Assembly (NCBI GenBank): GCA_963662865.1
Contig: OY759969.1
Location: forward strand, 2,509,358 to 2,573,357
Direction of reading: 5' to 3'
DNA length: 64,000 nt
Source: JAJDYQ01 sp963662865
GTDB lineage: Bacteria > Pseudomonadota > Gammaproteobacteria > JAJDYQ01
Shown here: in pieces, positions 46,630 through 56,132 of the stretch
Position numbering within the stretch: the first letter of the stretch is position 1
Layout of the letters: every line of letters starts with the position of its first letter
Made by a program: the position numbers and the translations under genes
Notes under the pieces: model-generated
What the model was told of the DNA's origin: nothing
Database searches by the model: none
The model's input: only the letters and a program-made list of their open reading frames with translations

Positions 46630-47600
46630 GCGCTGAAATTGATAATGAGCAGGCCGCCGAGGAACAGAAGACCGGTTTACCGGGTACTGCACTGAAAAAA
46701 GCCCGGCAAGAGAAAGGGCTTAAACCCGAAGATATTGCCGGTCGCTTAAATCTTGAGGTGCGCGTGATAACAGATCTGGAGGCGGATGATTATACCCGAT
46801 TGCCGGAACCAACCTATATCAGGGGCTATATTTTGGCCTATGCGAAGTTGCTTGATCTCCCCGAACCTGTATTGGAACCATTCGACCAGTACTTCGACCT
46901 ACACTCGCCCCTTCGGTCAACCAACACGGCATCATTCGACTTATGTGGTCAGGATGGCTGGGTTAAATGCGTCAATGGCGGGCTTATCATTCTTCTGGTG
47001 ATAGCCGTTGGTTTGTGGTTTGTTGAAAATTCTTTCCATCTGATACAACAGATGTCCCAGCCTCAGCCGGACCAGTCTGAAGAGACACCGGAAAGCCTGG
47101 TGGATAATAGCCTGATAACGGAAACCACAGATCATGGTGTCGGGATGTCAGCGACGGTTATGGATTTAGAAGAAGCGACAATTGATTCACAGAACCATGC
47201 AGCAGAGATGCCCGAGGATTCATTGACTGACGGTTCAACCGCAATAGCCATTGATTTACAGCAACATGTTTTGACTCAGTCTCCTGAGTCCACCTTACCT
47301 CTGGTTGATGATTTAGCGGCCAGTGCAGATCAATCGGAGCCTGCCAGAGACGCAACCACAGCCGATGTAGTGCTGGCATTCAAGGGTAGCAGCTGGGTTA
47401 AAGTCAATGATGTCGATGGTGAATTACGTGCCGGCACTTTCGACGATGGCCAACGTATTGAACTGAATGGCGTTGCTCCTATCGAGATTATCCTGGGCAA
47501 GCCGGAAAACGTCGAACTAACGTACAAGGGAAGGTCTATAGATTTAACCCCTTACTACAATAAAGTGGCCCGACTGACTCTGGATAGTCAAATTGAGTAA
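46626..47600 (+). CDS. rodZ: Cytoskeletal protein RodZ
   Basis: The 324-residue product has an N-terminal helix-turn-helix (LKKARQEKGLKPEDIAGRLN, ADDYTRLPEPTYIRGYILAYA), a single membrane helix near residues 118-138 (GLIILLVIAVGLWFVENSF), an acidic periplasmic linker, and a C-terminal beta domain (VVLAFKGSSWVKVNDVDGE). RodZ links MreB to the cell wall machinery and keeps rod shape. It is coupled to pilW by an ATGA overlap. ispG, often next in this order, is absent; hisS follows directly. Confidence 0.93.
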   Translation: MSAEIDNEQAAEEQKTGLPGTALKKARQEKGLKPEDIAGRLNLEVRVITDLEADDYTRLPEPTYIRGYILAYAKLLDLPEPVLEPFDQYFDLHSPLRSTNTASFDLCGQDGWVKCVNGGLIILLVIAVGLWFVENSFHLIQQMSQPQPDQSEETPESLVDNSLITETTDHGVGMSATVMDLEEATIDSQNHAAEMPEDSLTDGSTAIAIDLQQHVLTQSPESTLPLVDDLAASADQSEPARDATTADVVLAFKGSSWVKVNDVDGELRAGTFDDGQRIELNGVAPIEIILGKPENVELTYKGRSIDLTPYYNKVARLTLDSQIE

Positions 47601-47655
47601 TGCCAGTCTTTAGTTCAAAATCGCTTTAATACAGGCTTATACTGAGGATTATTTC

Positions 47656-48942
47656 TTGGCAACTCCCTTATTACAGGCTATCAGGGGCATGAACGATGTT
47701 TTTCCTGTTGACTCAGGTATCTGGCGGCATATAGAGAAGTCACTGAGTGATATTTTATTTGCCTGCGGGTATAGGGAAATTCGTACCCCTGTTGTCGAAA
47801 AAACAGAGCTGTTTAAGCGTTCTATTGGAGAGGTGACCGATATCGTTGAAAAAGAAATGTACACTTTCGATGACCGTAATGGTGACAGTCTGACCCTGCG
47901 CCCTGAAGGCACAGTCAGTTGTGTGCGGGCAGTTTTGCAAAGTGGCTTAATCAATCAGGGCATTCAACGTCTTTGGTACGCGGGACCCATGTTTCGACGC
48001 GAAAGGCCACAAAAAGGACGTTATCGCCAGTTTCATCAGATCGGAGCCGAGGCCTTTGGATTGAGCGGCCCGGATGTCGATGCTGAAATGATCATGATGA
48101 CGAATCGTTTTTGGCAAAAATTGGGTATTGAAGATATGCGTTTGCATATAAACTCTCTTGGTAACCTTGAATCCAGGGCCAGATATCGTAAAGCGCTGGT
48201 TGCCTATCTTGAGAAGCATATCGGCAAGCTGGATGATGACAGCAAGCGGCGGCTCCATACGAACCCTCTAAGAGTACTGGATAGCAAGAATCCTGATGTG
48301 CGGGCTGTTGTAGAAGGCGCACCACATCTGACAGAATATCTGGATGAGTTTTCGCGGCAGCATTTTCAGGGTTTATGTGACCGACTGAATGCGGTAGGAA
48401 TTTCATATGTGCTGGACGATAAGCTGGTAAGAGGGCTTGATTACTATTCCGATACCGTATTTGAGTGGATTACGGATAGTCTGGGCGCTCAGGGAACTGT
48501 TTGCGCAGGAGGGCGCTACGACGGGCTGGTCAGTCAACTTGGAGGGGAGTCCGTGCCGGCTGTAGGGTTTGCGCTGGGTATTGAGAGGCTGGCCGAAATG
48601 CTGCCGAATATACAAGCTGAAAGACACCCGCACGTTTACTTTGTCGGTGTTGGCGATGCCGTCCAAGTAGCTTTATGCCGATTATCTGAAAGGTTACGTC
48701 GAGACATCCCGAAACTTGGAATGATTGTAAATTGTGGTGGCGGGAGCTTCAAAAGCCAGCTTAAAAAGGCCGATAAATCCGGTGCGATGATTGCCTTGAT
48801 TCTTGGAGAACGGGAGCTCAATGATCAGAATATCGTGATTAAATTTCTTCGGACGGATGCCCGGCAGGAAGTGGTCTCATATGAGCAGCTCGCCGGGCGA
48901 ATGACAGAAATCTTGAACATTAATAAACATCAGGTCGGATGA
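47656..48942 (+). CDS. hisS: Histidyl-tRNA synthetase
   Basis: The 428-residue product starts at a TTG (47656) with GAGG eight bases upstream; no ATG gives the complete N-terminus (the first internal Met is in [10 protein letters not shown]). Class II motifs are present: [20 protein letters not shown] (motif 2), [15 protein letters not shown] and [10 protein letters not shown] (motif 3). It charges tRNA-His. yfgM starts 1 bp after the stop. Confidence 0.97.
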   Translation: MATPLLQAIRGMNDVFPVDSGIWRHIEKSLSDILFACGYREIRTPVVEKTELFKRSIGEVTDIVEKEMYTFDDRNGDSLTLRPEGTVSCVRAVLQSGLINQGIQRLWYAGPMFRRERPQKGRYRQFHQIGAEAFGLSGPDVDAEMIMMTNRFWQKLGIEDMRLHINSLGNLESRARYRKALVAYLEKHIGKLDDDSKRRLHTNPLRVLDSKNPDVRAVVEGAPHLTEYLDEFSRQHFQGLCDRLNAVGISYVLDDKLVRGLDYYSDTVFEWITDSLGAQGTVCAGGRYDGLVSQLGGESVPAVGFALGIERLAEMLPNIQAERHPHVYFVGVGDAVQVALCRLSERLRRDIPKLGMIVNCGGGSFKSQLKKADKSGAMIALILGERELNDQNIVIKFLRTDARQEVVSYEQLAGRMTEILNINKHQVG

Positions 48943-48943
48943 C

Positions 48944-49600
48944 ATGGATACAGAAAAGGAACAGTTGGCACAGATTAAAAAATGGGTTCATGAAAATGGA
49001 TTATCAATTGCGCTGGGGATTATCGCGGGCCTGGGTGGGGTATTCGGATGGAACGCATGGAAAGAACACCGCATAATAGATTCCCAGGAAACCTCCAGGA
49101 AACTGTATGACATAGTCAGGGCTTTCGATGAATCCACACCAGATGCGGCCGAAGCGGCGGCGCAGTCTTTATTATCTGGAATGAGCGATGGTCTGTACAC
49201 CGATATAGCAAGGCTATTGCTTGCCCGTTCACACGTTGAACAAGGAAAGCTGGAAGACGCCGTTCAGCCTCTTAGGGAAGTGATTGACCGTGGTCAAGCC
49301 TCCATTCTGGCATCAGTAGCCAGAATTCGTCTGGCAAGAATCCATATCGAAGCATCGAAATTTGATGAGGCTAAAGCATTACTGATTGAGCAGCCTTCAA
49401 CGGCGTATGTCGCTTTATATGAGGAAGTCCGGGGCGATATTCACCATGCACAGGGCAATATTCAGCTTGCCAGGGAATCCTATCTAAGGGCACAGCAGCG
49501 TGCCGGTGGTAGGGGAAATACCGAGATTCTGCATATGAAAATTGATGGCTTATCCATGTACACGGATCGTGTTGCCCAGACCGATACGACAACGGAGTAA
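48944..49600 (+). CDS. yfgM: YfgM family periplasmic TPR protein
   Basis: The 218-residue product has a short cytoplasmic start, one membrane helix at about residues 20-37 (LSIALGIIAGLGGVFGW), then periplasmic TPR units (LYTDIARLLLARSHVEQGKL). YfgM works with PpiD at the Sec translocon and with BamB-linked outer-membrane biogenesis. It is sandwiched between hisS and bamB with gaps of a few bases, as in E. coli. Confidence 0.93.
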   Translation: MDTEKEQLAQIKKWVHENGLSIALGIIAGLGGVFGWNAWKEHRIIDSQETSRKLYDIVRAFDESTPDAAEAAAQSLLSGMSDGLYTDIARLLLARSHVEQGKLEDAVQPLREVIDRGQASILASVARIRLARIHIEASKFDEAKALLIEQPSTAYVALYEEVRGDIHHAQGNIQLARESYLRAQQRAGGRGNTEILHMKIDGLSMYTDRVAQTDTTTE

Positions 49601-49605
49601 CCGCC

Positions 49606-50760
49606 ATGTTTATAGCACGTTATCTTGTTTATCTGTTGTTTTTACTGTGGCTGGGCGGATGCGAGTCTATCAGTAGTATGTTTGAGGGCGAGAATAACGC
49701 AGAGCTTCCGACACCGCTGACAAAAATTAACAGCTCGGTTACAGTCAGTGGAGTGTGGTCGAAAAATGTCGGTGACACACACTATGCCGTTAATTTGAAG
49801 CCAATATATGCCGGTCAACGTCTTTACACAGCCAGTCGTGACGGTGTTGTCACCGCCCTGGATTCAGGGTCAGGCGAAATTAAATGGCGGATTGATACGC
49901 AGTCCCGTTTAGGAGGTGGGCCAGGTGTGGGCGAAGCTCTGGTATTGCTGGGATCGCGCGAAGGAGAAGTGATTGCACTCACAACTGACGAAGGTAAGGA
50001 ATTATGGCGCAGTCGTGTAACCAGTGAAGTACTGTCTGTCCCGGTAGCTGTTGCCGGCATTGTCGTAGTACGGTCTATTGATGGACGCTTATTTGGTCTT
50101 TCGACGGCAAATGGTGAGCGCCTCTGGACCTATGATCGAACGGTTCCGGTTCTTACCTTGCGTGGCAGCAGTTCACCGACATTGGTGGGTGGGCTGGTGA
50201 TCTATGGTTCGGATGGCGGCAAATTAGCGGCGATTTCATTAAAGGAAGGCCTGCCAATCTGGGAAAAGAGCGTTGCTTATCCGAGTGGCCGTTCTGAATT
50301 GGACCGCATTGTTGATATCGACGGAGACCCGCTGGTAATTAACGGCGTTATTTATGCCGCATCCTATCAGGGCACCGTAGTTGCTTTGGACCTTGAGACT
50401 GGTCACACTATCTGGTCAAAGGAATTGGCGACTTCCGCCGATATATCCGCCGACCAATCAAACATTTATGTAACCGATGTCGAAGGCAACATCTGGGCAC
50501 TTGATCGTAGAAGCGGTGCCGCCCTTTGGAAGCAGGACAAACTGAAGTTCAGAAACGTAACAGGGCCTGCCGTGGACGGCAAACATATTGTTGTTGCCGA
50601 TCTTGAAGGTTACTTGCATTGGCTTTCGATTAATGATGGGAGTTTCGCGGGCCGCATCAAGGCAGGCAGCTCCGCAATCAATGTTCCACCGCTGGTTGTA
50701 GATGGGTTTGTGTATAGTTATTCGCTTGACGGGAAACTGTCAGTCTATTCAGCCAGATAA
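49606..50760 (+). CDS. bamB: Outer membrane assembly lipoprotein BamB
   Basis: The 384-residue product has a lipoprotein signal (LLFLLWLGGC, Cys19) and an eight-bladed beta-propeller of PQQ-like repeats (VTALDSGSGEIKW, VIALTTDEGKELW, VVALDLETGHTIW, IWALDRRSGAALW). BamB is part of the Bam complex that inserts outer-membrane barrels. It starts 5 bp after yfgM and precedes der by 23 bp. Confidence 0.96.
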   Translation: MFIARYLVYLLFLLWLGGCESISSMFEGENNAELPTPLTKINSSVTVSGVWSKNVGDTHYAVNLKPIYAGQRLYTASRDGVVTALDSGSGEIKWRIDTQSRLGGGPGVGEALVLLGSREGEVIALTTDEGKELWRSRVTSEVLSVPVAVAGIVVVRSIDGRLFGLSTANGERLWTYDRTVPVLTLRGSSSPTLVGGLVIYGSDGGKLAAISLKEGLPIWEKSVAYPSGRSELDRIVDIDGDPLVINGVIYAASYQGTVVALDLETGHTIWSKELATSADISADQSNIYVTDVEGNIWALDRRSGAALWKQDKLKFRNVTGPAVDGKHIVVADLEGYLHWLSINDGSFAGRIKAGSSAINVPPLVVDGFVYSYSLDGKLSVYSAR

Positions 50761-50783
50761 TCGGATTACTCGGGAATTGTCCT

Positions 50784-52178
50784 GTGCCGGTTCTCGCGTT
50801 ACTTGGCAGACCGAATGTTGGTAAATCGACGCTTTTTAACCGCCTCACAAAAACACGTGATGCCCTTGTGGCGGACTATCCGGGGCTGACCCGTGATCGT
50901 CAATATGGTCACGCCGACATAGATGGCCGACCGTTTATTGTCATAGATACTGGTGGCCTGATTGATGAAACAGGCGATATTGATAACCTGGTGATTCAAC
51001 AGTCTTTTCAGGCGGCGGATGAAGCCGACCTGATTCTTTTCCTGGTCGATGCGCAACAGGGGCCTAATGCGCATGATGAGCAGATTGCCGGACAACTCAG
51101 GCGCTATGGAAAGCCGGTGCAACTGCTGGTGAACAAAATTGATTCTACGGATGCCGACATGGCCCTGAGTGAATTCCATGCCCTGGGGTTTGGTGAACCC
51201 ATAGCGATAGCCGCAGTGCAGGGTCGAGGTCTGAGAAAGCTTTCTGAAAGTCTGATTGATCATTTCCCGGTGTCGGAGAAACCTGACAGTCAGATTGATT
51301 CTGCTGATAGAGGAATGACCTTTGCGGTCGTCGGACGCCCGAATGTTGGAAAGTCAACTTATGTAAATCGATTGCTGGGTGAAGAACGACTGGTGACCTT
51401 TGATCAGCCTGGCACAACGCGCGATAGCATTTTCGTTCCTCTCCGGCATGGCAATAAAAAAATTACCCTGGTTGATACGGCCGGCATACGCCGCCGTGGT
51501 CGCATTAAACAAACAGTAGAAAAATTCAGCGTAGTGAAGACACTGCAAGCCATTGATGAAGCCAATGTTGTGATAATGATGCTTGATGCCCGCGAAGGAA
51601 TCGCCGAGCAGGATGCCAGCTTACTGGGTTACACTCTGAAAAGAGGGCGAGCACTGGTGCTTGCAGTCAATAAATGGGACAGGCTATCGGCTGAACAACG
51701 AAATAAAATCAAAACACAGTTGGAACTAAAGCTCGGCTTTACCGACTTTATCGAACCGCATTTTATATCTGCGCTTCACGGTACGGGTGTATTTGATGTC
51801 CTTGATGCGGCCGAGAGAGTTTACAAGGCGGCGTTTCGTCGTTTCACAACGCCGGTTCTGAACCAGTTATTACAGGATATGCTGGCAGAACATCAACCGC
51901 CATTGATTCGAGGACGGAGAATGAAACTCAGATACATGCATCAAGGTGGCACGAATCCACCTCGTTTTATCATTCATGGAAATTCTACCGATATTGTCCC
52001 TGACAGTTATCGTCGCTATCTGGTTAATCGGATACGCAGGCATTTACGATTGAAAGGTACGCCGATTGAAATTGAATTCCGCAGCGGCGATAACCCTTTT
52101 AAGGGTCGGAAGAATAAGTTGACACCGCGGCAAATAAAGAAACGTGAACGAATCAGGCGGCAGAGCCGCAGGCGTTAG
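50784..52178 (+). CDS. der: Ribosome biogenesis GTPase Der (EngA)
   Basis: The 464-residue product starts at a GTG (50784). Two GTPase domains in tandem: GRPNVGKSTLFNRL at residues 8-21 with DTGGL, and GRPNVGKSTYVNRL at about 183 with DTAGI and NKWDR; a KH-like C-terminal domain and a basic tail (KKRERIRRQSRRR) follow. Der is needed for 50S subunit maturation. Confidence 0.97.
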   Translation: MPVLALLGRPNVGKSTLFNRLTKTRDALVADYPGLTRDRQYGHADIDGRPFIVIDTGGLIDETGDIDNLVIQQSFQAADEADLILFLVDAQQGPNAHDEQIAGQLRRYGKPVQLLVNKIDSTDADMALSEFHALGFGEPIAIAAVQGRGLRKLSESLIDHFPVSEKPDSQIDSADRGMTFAVVGRPNVGKSTYVNRLLGEERLVTFDQPGTTRDSIFVPLRHGNKKITLVDTAGIRRRGRIKQTVEKFSVVKTLQAIDEANVVIMMLDAREGIAEQDASLLGYTLKRGRALVLAVNKWDRLSAEQRNKIKTQLELKLGFTDFIEPHFISALHGTGVFDVLDAAERVYKAAFRRFTTPVLNQLLQDMLAEHQPPLIRGRRMKLRYMHQGGTNPPRFIIHGNSTDIVPDSYRRYLVNRIRRHLRLKGTPIEIEFRSGDNPFKGRKNKLTPRQIKKRERIRRQSRRR

Positions 52179-52416
52179 CAGGTGATTGAAATTCACTCAG
52201 GCGCGTCCGAGCCAAGGTAAAAATGACCGAAAAAGCGAGGAGCCATAGCGAGCGTTCCGAAGGTGAGATCAGGGCAGACGGCAATCAGCCTTGAAAGAAG
52301 ATGCGCTTGCCATATAGTCGGATATCAGCCATGATTTCACGCTATAACCGGCTTATTGATAGACTGCGATCCAAAGTTGTCTATACGGAATAAGCATAAC
52401 TGGGAGTCTGTGTAAA
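52179..52416. other. Intergenic region between der and aas
   Basis: About 240 bp with no recognised gene. It contains a CCATAGCGAGCG string also seen at about 41710, but the flanks do not match. The promoter of the acyltransferase gene is probably in the last 80 bp. Confidence 0.35.
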
Positions 52417-54588
52417 ATGCTGGAAATACTTCGATACTTAGTGCGCACGATTTTGCGCATCCTATATCGCGTAGAGGTGCAAGGGATTGAAAACTTTCAC
52501 CGCGCAGGCAACCGCGTTTTAATCATTGCCAATCATGTTTCATTTCTTGATGGGATTTTATTAGCTGTTTTTCTGCCCAAAATGCCATTGTTTGTTATTA
52601 ATACCTTTATGGCTCGTAACTGGTGGGTGAAACCATTTTTACAACTGGTTAAATACGTCACCATTGACCCCACAAACCCGCTGTACGTTAAAACACTGAT
52701 TCGCACTATGGAAGGCAGCGAGCTTGTAGCCATCTTTCCTGAGGGCCGTATTACAGTGACCGGTTCCCTGATGAAAATTTATCAGGGCTCAGGACTGGTG
52801 GCGGATAGAGCGGGAGCGCAGGTACTGCCCATACACCTCGATGGACCGGAATACTCAAAATTTTCCCGACTGAAGGGCATTATCCGCCAACGCTGGTTTC
52901 CTGAAATACGAATCACGATCCTCTCTCCCCGCACGATTGACATTGATCCGGAGATTAAAGGTTCCCGGCGCCGTGTAATTGTCGCTCAACTTCTGGAGGA
53001 CATGATGCGGGACATGGTGTTTATTTCCGGGCGATACCATCAGACACTTTTTGAGTCATTGCTTGATGCGCGGACGATCCATGGTGGAGCGCTCCCGATA
53101 ATAGAGGATATTAATCGCAGACAACTGAGCTATAAACAACTGTTACGTTCCGTGTTTGGCCTGTGCTATGCACTGAAAAGATCACTAGGGCACAGGGCAG
53201 GTATTGGCTTAATGCTGCCTAATGCCATACCCACGGTTGTGACCTTCCTGGCATTACACCTGCTTGGCAAGACACCATCCATAATTAACTACACAATGGG
53301 AATAAAAGACATTCGCTCCGCAATTCGCACGGCGAGTATCGGCATGATTATTACCTCTCGAAAATTTATTGAGGTTTGGGGAAGACAGGATGACATAGAG
53401 GCAATAGAACGTGATACCGATATTATTTACTTAGAAGATGTTAGAGAAAGCATCACTGTATACATAAAGCTGAAGGCTTTACTATCAAGCCTGTTTCCTC
53501 GTCTCGCCTGGAGTTTCAGTCAGGCGACTGACGATCCGCAAGAGTCAGCCGTCATACTTTTTACATCAGGTTCAGAAGGCGAGCCCAAGGGCGTCGTGCT
53601 TTCCCATACCAATCTTCTGGCAAACCGTTGTCAGCTTGACGCAGTAATTACCTTTACAGAGGATGATGTCATATTGAATGCCATGCCGTTGTTTCACTCA
53701 TTTGGATTCATGGCGGGAATGATACTGCCGCTGATCTCTGGAGTTAAACTTTTTCTATATCCATCACCGTTACACTACAACGTCATTCCTGAATTGGCCT
53801 ACGATATTCGTTCTACAATTCTATTTGGAACCAATACTTTTCTGGCGGGTTACGCGCAAAAAGCCCAAGCCTATGATTTTCATAAAGTGAGGCTGTTATT
53901 GGCGGGGGCGGAAAAGTTACAGGAAGAAACGCAGCGAATATGGTATGAAAAATTTGGTTTGCGGATTCTTGAGGGTTATGGAGCAACTGAAACCAGCCCC
54001 GTCATCTCTGTTAACACGCCGCTATATTACAAAGTGGGGACTACGGGGCGGTTGTTACCGGGCATTGAATACCATCTCGAACCGGTTGCCGGAATTGAAG
54101 AAGGTGGACGCTTACACGTCAAGGGCCTGAATGTCATGCGTGGTTACCTTATGCCGGATGAACCCGGTATATTACAGCCACCATCAACATTGAGAGGTGA
54201 CGGCTGGTACGATACAGGAGATATTGTCTCCATAGATGATATGAGTTTTGTCACGATAAAAGGCCGAGCTAAGCGCTTCGCAAAAATTGCCGGAGAGATG
54301 GTATCATTTGCCCAGGTTGAGAGCTTGGCGAGACACTGTTGGCCGGATGAAGATCATGCCGTAGTTGCCATACCTGATGCCGGAAGAGGAGAGCAACTGG
54401 TGCTGTTTTCAACCGGAGATATCACAGAGCGTAGCCGCAGAGAACTGCTTGAAATGGCCCATCAAATGGGTCAGAGCCAGTCCCTGGTGCCAAGGAATAT
54501 CACCCATGTGGACAGTATTCCATTGCTGGCAGCAGGAAAAACCGATTACCCCGGCCTGCTCGATATAGCGTCGAAACGATATGGCTGA
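52417..54588 (+). CDS. aas: Bifunctional lysophospholipid acyltransferase / acyl-ACP synthetase
   Basis: The 723-residue product has an N-terminal PlsC-type acyltransferase (NHVSFLDG, the HX4D motif, near residue 43, and FPEGRIT) and a C-terminal AMP-forming acyl-activating domain (FTSGSEGEPKGVVLSHTNL, EGYGATETSPVISVN, YDTGDIVSID). As in E. coli Aas, it would re-acylate lysophosphatidylethanolamine on the inner membrane using acyl-ACP made in the second domain. It lacks the LplT transporter domain or neighbour. Confidence 0.9.
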   Translation: MLEILRYLVRTILRILYRVEVQGIENFHRAGNRVLIIANHVSFLDGILLAVFLPKMPLFVINTFMARNWWVKPFLQLVKYVTIDPTNPLYVKTLIRTMEGSELVAIFPEGRITVTGSLMKIYQGSGLVADRAGAQVLPIHLDGPEYSKFSRLKGIIRQRWFPEIRITILSPRTIDIDPEIKGSRRRVIVAQLLEDMMRDMVFISGRYHQTLFESLLDARTIHGGALPIIEDINRRQLSYKQLLRSVFGLCYALKRSLGHRAGIGLMLPNAIPTVVTFLALHLLGKTPSIINYTMGIKDIRSAIRTASIGMIITSRKFIEVWGRQDDIEAIERDTDIIYLEDVRESITVYIKLKALLSSLFPRLAWSFSQATDDPQESAVILFTSGSEGEPKGVVLSHTNLLANRCQLDAVITFTEDDVILNAMPLFHSFGFMAGMILPLISGVKLFLYPSPLHYNVIPELAYDIRSTILFGTNTFLAGYAQKAQAYDFHKVRLLLAGAEKLQEETQRIWYEKFGLRILEGYGATETSPVISVNTPLYYKVGTTGRLLPGIEYHLEPVAGIEEGGRLHVKGLNVMRGYLMPDEPGILQPPSTLRGDGWYDTGDIVSIDDMSFVTIKGRAKRFAKIAGEMVSFAQVESLARHCWPDEDHAVVAIPDAGRGEQLVLFSTGDITERSRRELLEMAHQMGQSQSLVPRNITHVDSIPLLAAGKTDYPGLLDIASKRYG

Positions 54589-54768
54589 CTGACGGCCCGA
54601 TAAAACTATGAACTTTGCAGTACTGGCCTTATCATATGTATGAATGTATTACAATGATGCTGTGAGCGGGCCATCGCTTGTTTTTGTATATTTTCTAAAA
54701 GCTTATCAGGTCTTTACAGATCTCATTTATGAACAATCAATAAGATTGAACGACACAGGAGCAAACTA

Positions 54769-55224
54769 ATGTCTGAAAAAATTTCAATGAAACCCATCTC
54801 TGCTGCAATTGGCGCGGCTGTGGCTGCCTCCCTGGCGGCCATGCCTGTCGCCCAGGCCGACGCCAGCCCGTTTGGTATGACCGATCTGGGTTCAGGCTAT
54901 CAGGTCGTAATGGAAGGCAAGTGCGGTGAAGGCAAATGCGGTGGTTCCAAAGCCGGAGGTGAAGGCAAATGCGGCGAAGGCAAATGCGGCGGTTCCAAAG
55001 CCGGAGGTGAAGGCAAATGCGGCGAAGGCAAATGCGGCGGTTCCAAAGCCGGAGGTGAAGGCAAATGCGGCGAAGGCAAATGCGGCGGTTCCAAAGCCGG
55101 AGGTGAAGGCAAATGTGGCGAAGGCAAATGCGGCGGTTCCAAAGCCGGAGGTGAAGGCAAATGCGGCGAAGGCAAATGCGGCGAAGGCAAGTGCGGCGAA
55201 GGCAAGTGTGGAGGCAACAAGTAA
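54769..55224 (+). CDS. hvfA: HvfA/bufferin-like RiPP precursor with 14 EGKCG motifs
   Basis: The 151-residue product has a Sec-type signal (SAAIGAAVAASLAAMPVAQA, likely cleaved after residue 30), a short linker, and a Cys array from residue 49. Five 16-residue units EGKCGEGKCGGSKAGG are followed by four consecutive EGKCG and a final GNK, so 14 cysteines in all and none elsewhere. Known HvfA-type precursors use EGKCG motifs that a DUF692/MNIO enzyme converts to copper-binding oxazolone/thioamide pairs; that this holds here is inferred from motif and operon. The next two genes are the MNIO enzyme and its DUF2063 partner. A good AGGAG lies 8 bases before the ATG. Expected location: periplasm, binding copper. 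Confidence 0.85.
   Translation: MSEKISMKPISAAIGAAVAASLAAMPVAQADASPFGMTDLGSGYQVVMEGKCGEGKCGGSKAGGEGKCGEGKCGGSKAGGEGKCGEGKCGGSKAGGEGKCGEGKCGGSKAGGEGKCGEGKCGGSKAGGEGKCGEGKCGEGKCGEGKCGGNK
54913..55212 (+). repeat. 48-bp tandem repeats coding the cysteine array
   Basis: Units at 54913-54960, 54961-55008, 55009-55056, 55057-55104 and 55105-55152 are almost identical (a few silent changes such as TGC/TGT), then four 15-bp EGKCG units at 55153-55212. The near identity at DNA level implies recent expansion and possible copy-number change by slippage. Confidence 0.95.
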
Positions 55225-55228
55225 CATC

Positions 55229-55252
55229 GGGCAAAGGGCCGGTAACGTGCCC
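55229..55252 (+). promoter_or_regulatory. Hairpin between the precursor and MNIO genes
   Basis: GGGCA and TGCCC arms, 14-base loop, in the 42-bp gap. It could partly stop transcription or stabilise the precursor message so that the precursor is made in excess of its enzyme. Stem is short, so weak. Confidence 0.35.
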
Positions 55253-55266
55253 CATGGGAAAAGACG

Positions 55267-56130
55267 ATGCATGATATTCGGACACGTGATTATCCCGTGC
55301 GTGGTGCAGGTTTAGGTTTCCGGCGAGTCCTGATGGACTCGCTGGCAGCCGGTTTTCCGGAGCACATCTCATTTATGGAGATTGCCCCGGAAAACTGGAT
55401 GAGAGTCGGCGCTAAGGCCGGCAAGCAGTTTCGTACTTTCACGGAGCAACATGACTTCGTTTGTCATGGTCTATCACTTTCGATTGGTTCGCCATCTCCC
55501 CTTGATGTTGAGTTTGTCAGAGAAATAAAGGGCTTTCTTGATGAGCACGGCATCCTATGCTACAGCGAGCACCTCAGTTACTGTTCAGACGACGGACACT
55601 TATACGACTTAATGCCAATCCCCTTTACCGAAGAGGCCGTACACTACGTGGCGGCTCGGATACATCGTGTACAGGATATTCTGGAGCGTCGTATAGCGAT
55701 GGAAAACGTCTCCTATTATGCGGCGCCGGGGCAGGAGATGTCAGAAATAGAATTTATAAATGCAGTCCTCGAAGAAGCCGATTGTGATTTACATATCGAC
55801 ATCAACAACATCCATGTCAACGCGATCAATCATCGGTACGATGCGGAAGAGTTTCTAAAGGCCCTGCCGGGCGAGCGTATCGCTTATGCCCATATCGCGG
55901 GGCACTTTGTCGAAGCTGAAGACTTGCGCGTTGATACACATGGCGATGACGTTTGCGAACCGGTATGGAATCTATTACGGATTGCCTATGACACGTTTGG
56001 TGTGTTTCCGACCCTGTTGGAGCGTGATTTTAATATCCCGCCTTTACAGGAGCTGCTCGTTGAGGTTGACAGAATTGCCGAATACCAGGGTGATACTTCT
56101 CATGTCATGCTGAAATCACGCGCCTCCTAG
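55267..56130 (+). CDS. hvfB: DUF692 / MNIO-family multinuclear iron RiPP-modifying enzyme
   Basis: The 287-residue TIM-barrel protein of the MbnB/HvfB type has candidate iron ligands and catalytic residues spread along the chain: Glu38 (FMEIAPENW), His67 (CHGLSLSIG), Glu101-His102 (SEHLSY), Glu146 (MENVSYY), Asp178 ([10 protein letters not shown]), His209 and His213 (AHIAGH), Asp223 and His225 (RVDTHGDD) and Glu252 (LLERDFNIP). MNIO enzymes use mixed-valent iron to oxidise precursor cysteines to heterocycle/thioamide products. It begins 42 bp after the precursor and ends 2 bp before the DUF2063 gene, so all three are one operon. Confidence 0.92.
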   Translation: MHDIRTRDYPVRGAGLGFRRVLMDSLAAGFPEHISFMEIAPENWMRVGAKAGKQFRTFTEQHDFVCHGLSLSIGSPSPLDVEFVREIKGFLDEHGILCYSEHLSYCSDDGHLYDLMPIPFTEEAVHYVAARIHRVQDILERRIAMENVSYYAAPGQEMSEIEFINAVLEEADCDLHIDINNIHVNAINHRYDAEEFLKALPGERIAYAHIAGHFVEAEDLRVDTHGDDVCEPVWNLLRIAYDTFGVFPTLLERDFNIPPLQELLVEVDRIAEYQGDTSHVMLKSRAS

Positions 56131-56132
56131 CC

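Noticed and set aside
54892..55372. Minus- and alternative-frame Pro/Leu/Ala-rich frames across the cysteine array
   Set aside because: Artefacts of the 48-bp repeats; the plus-strand frame with signal peptide and EGKCG motifs fits the operon.
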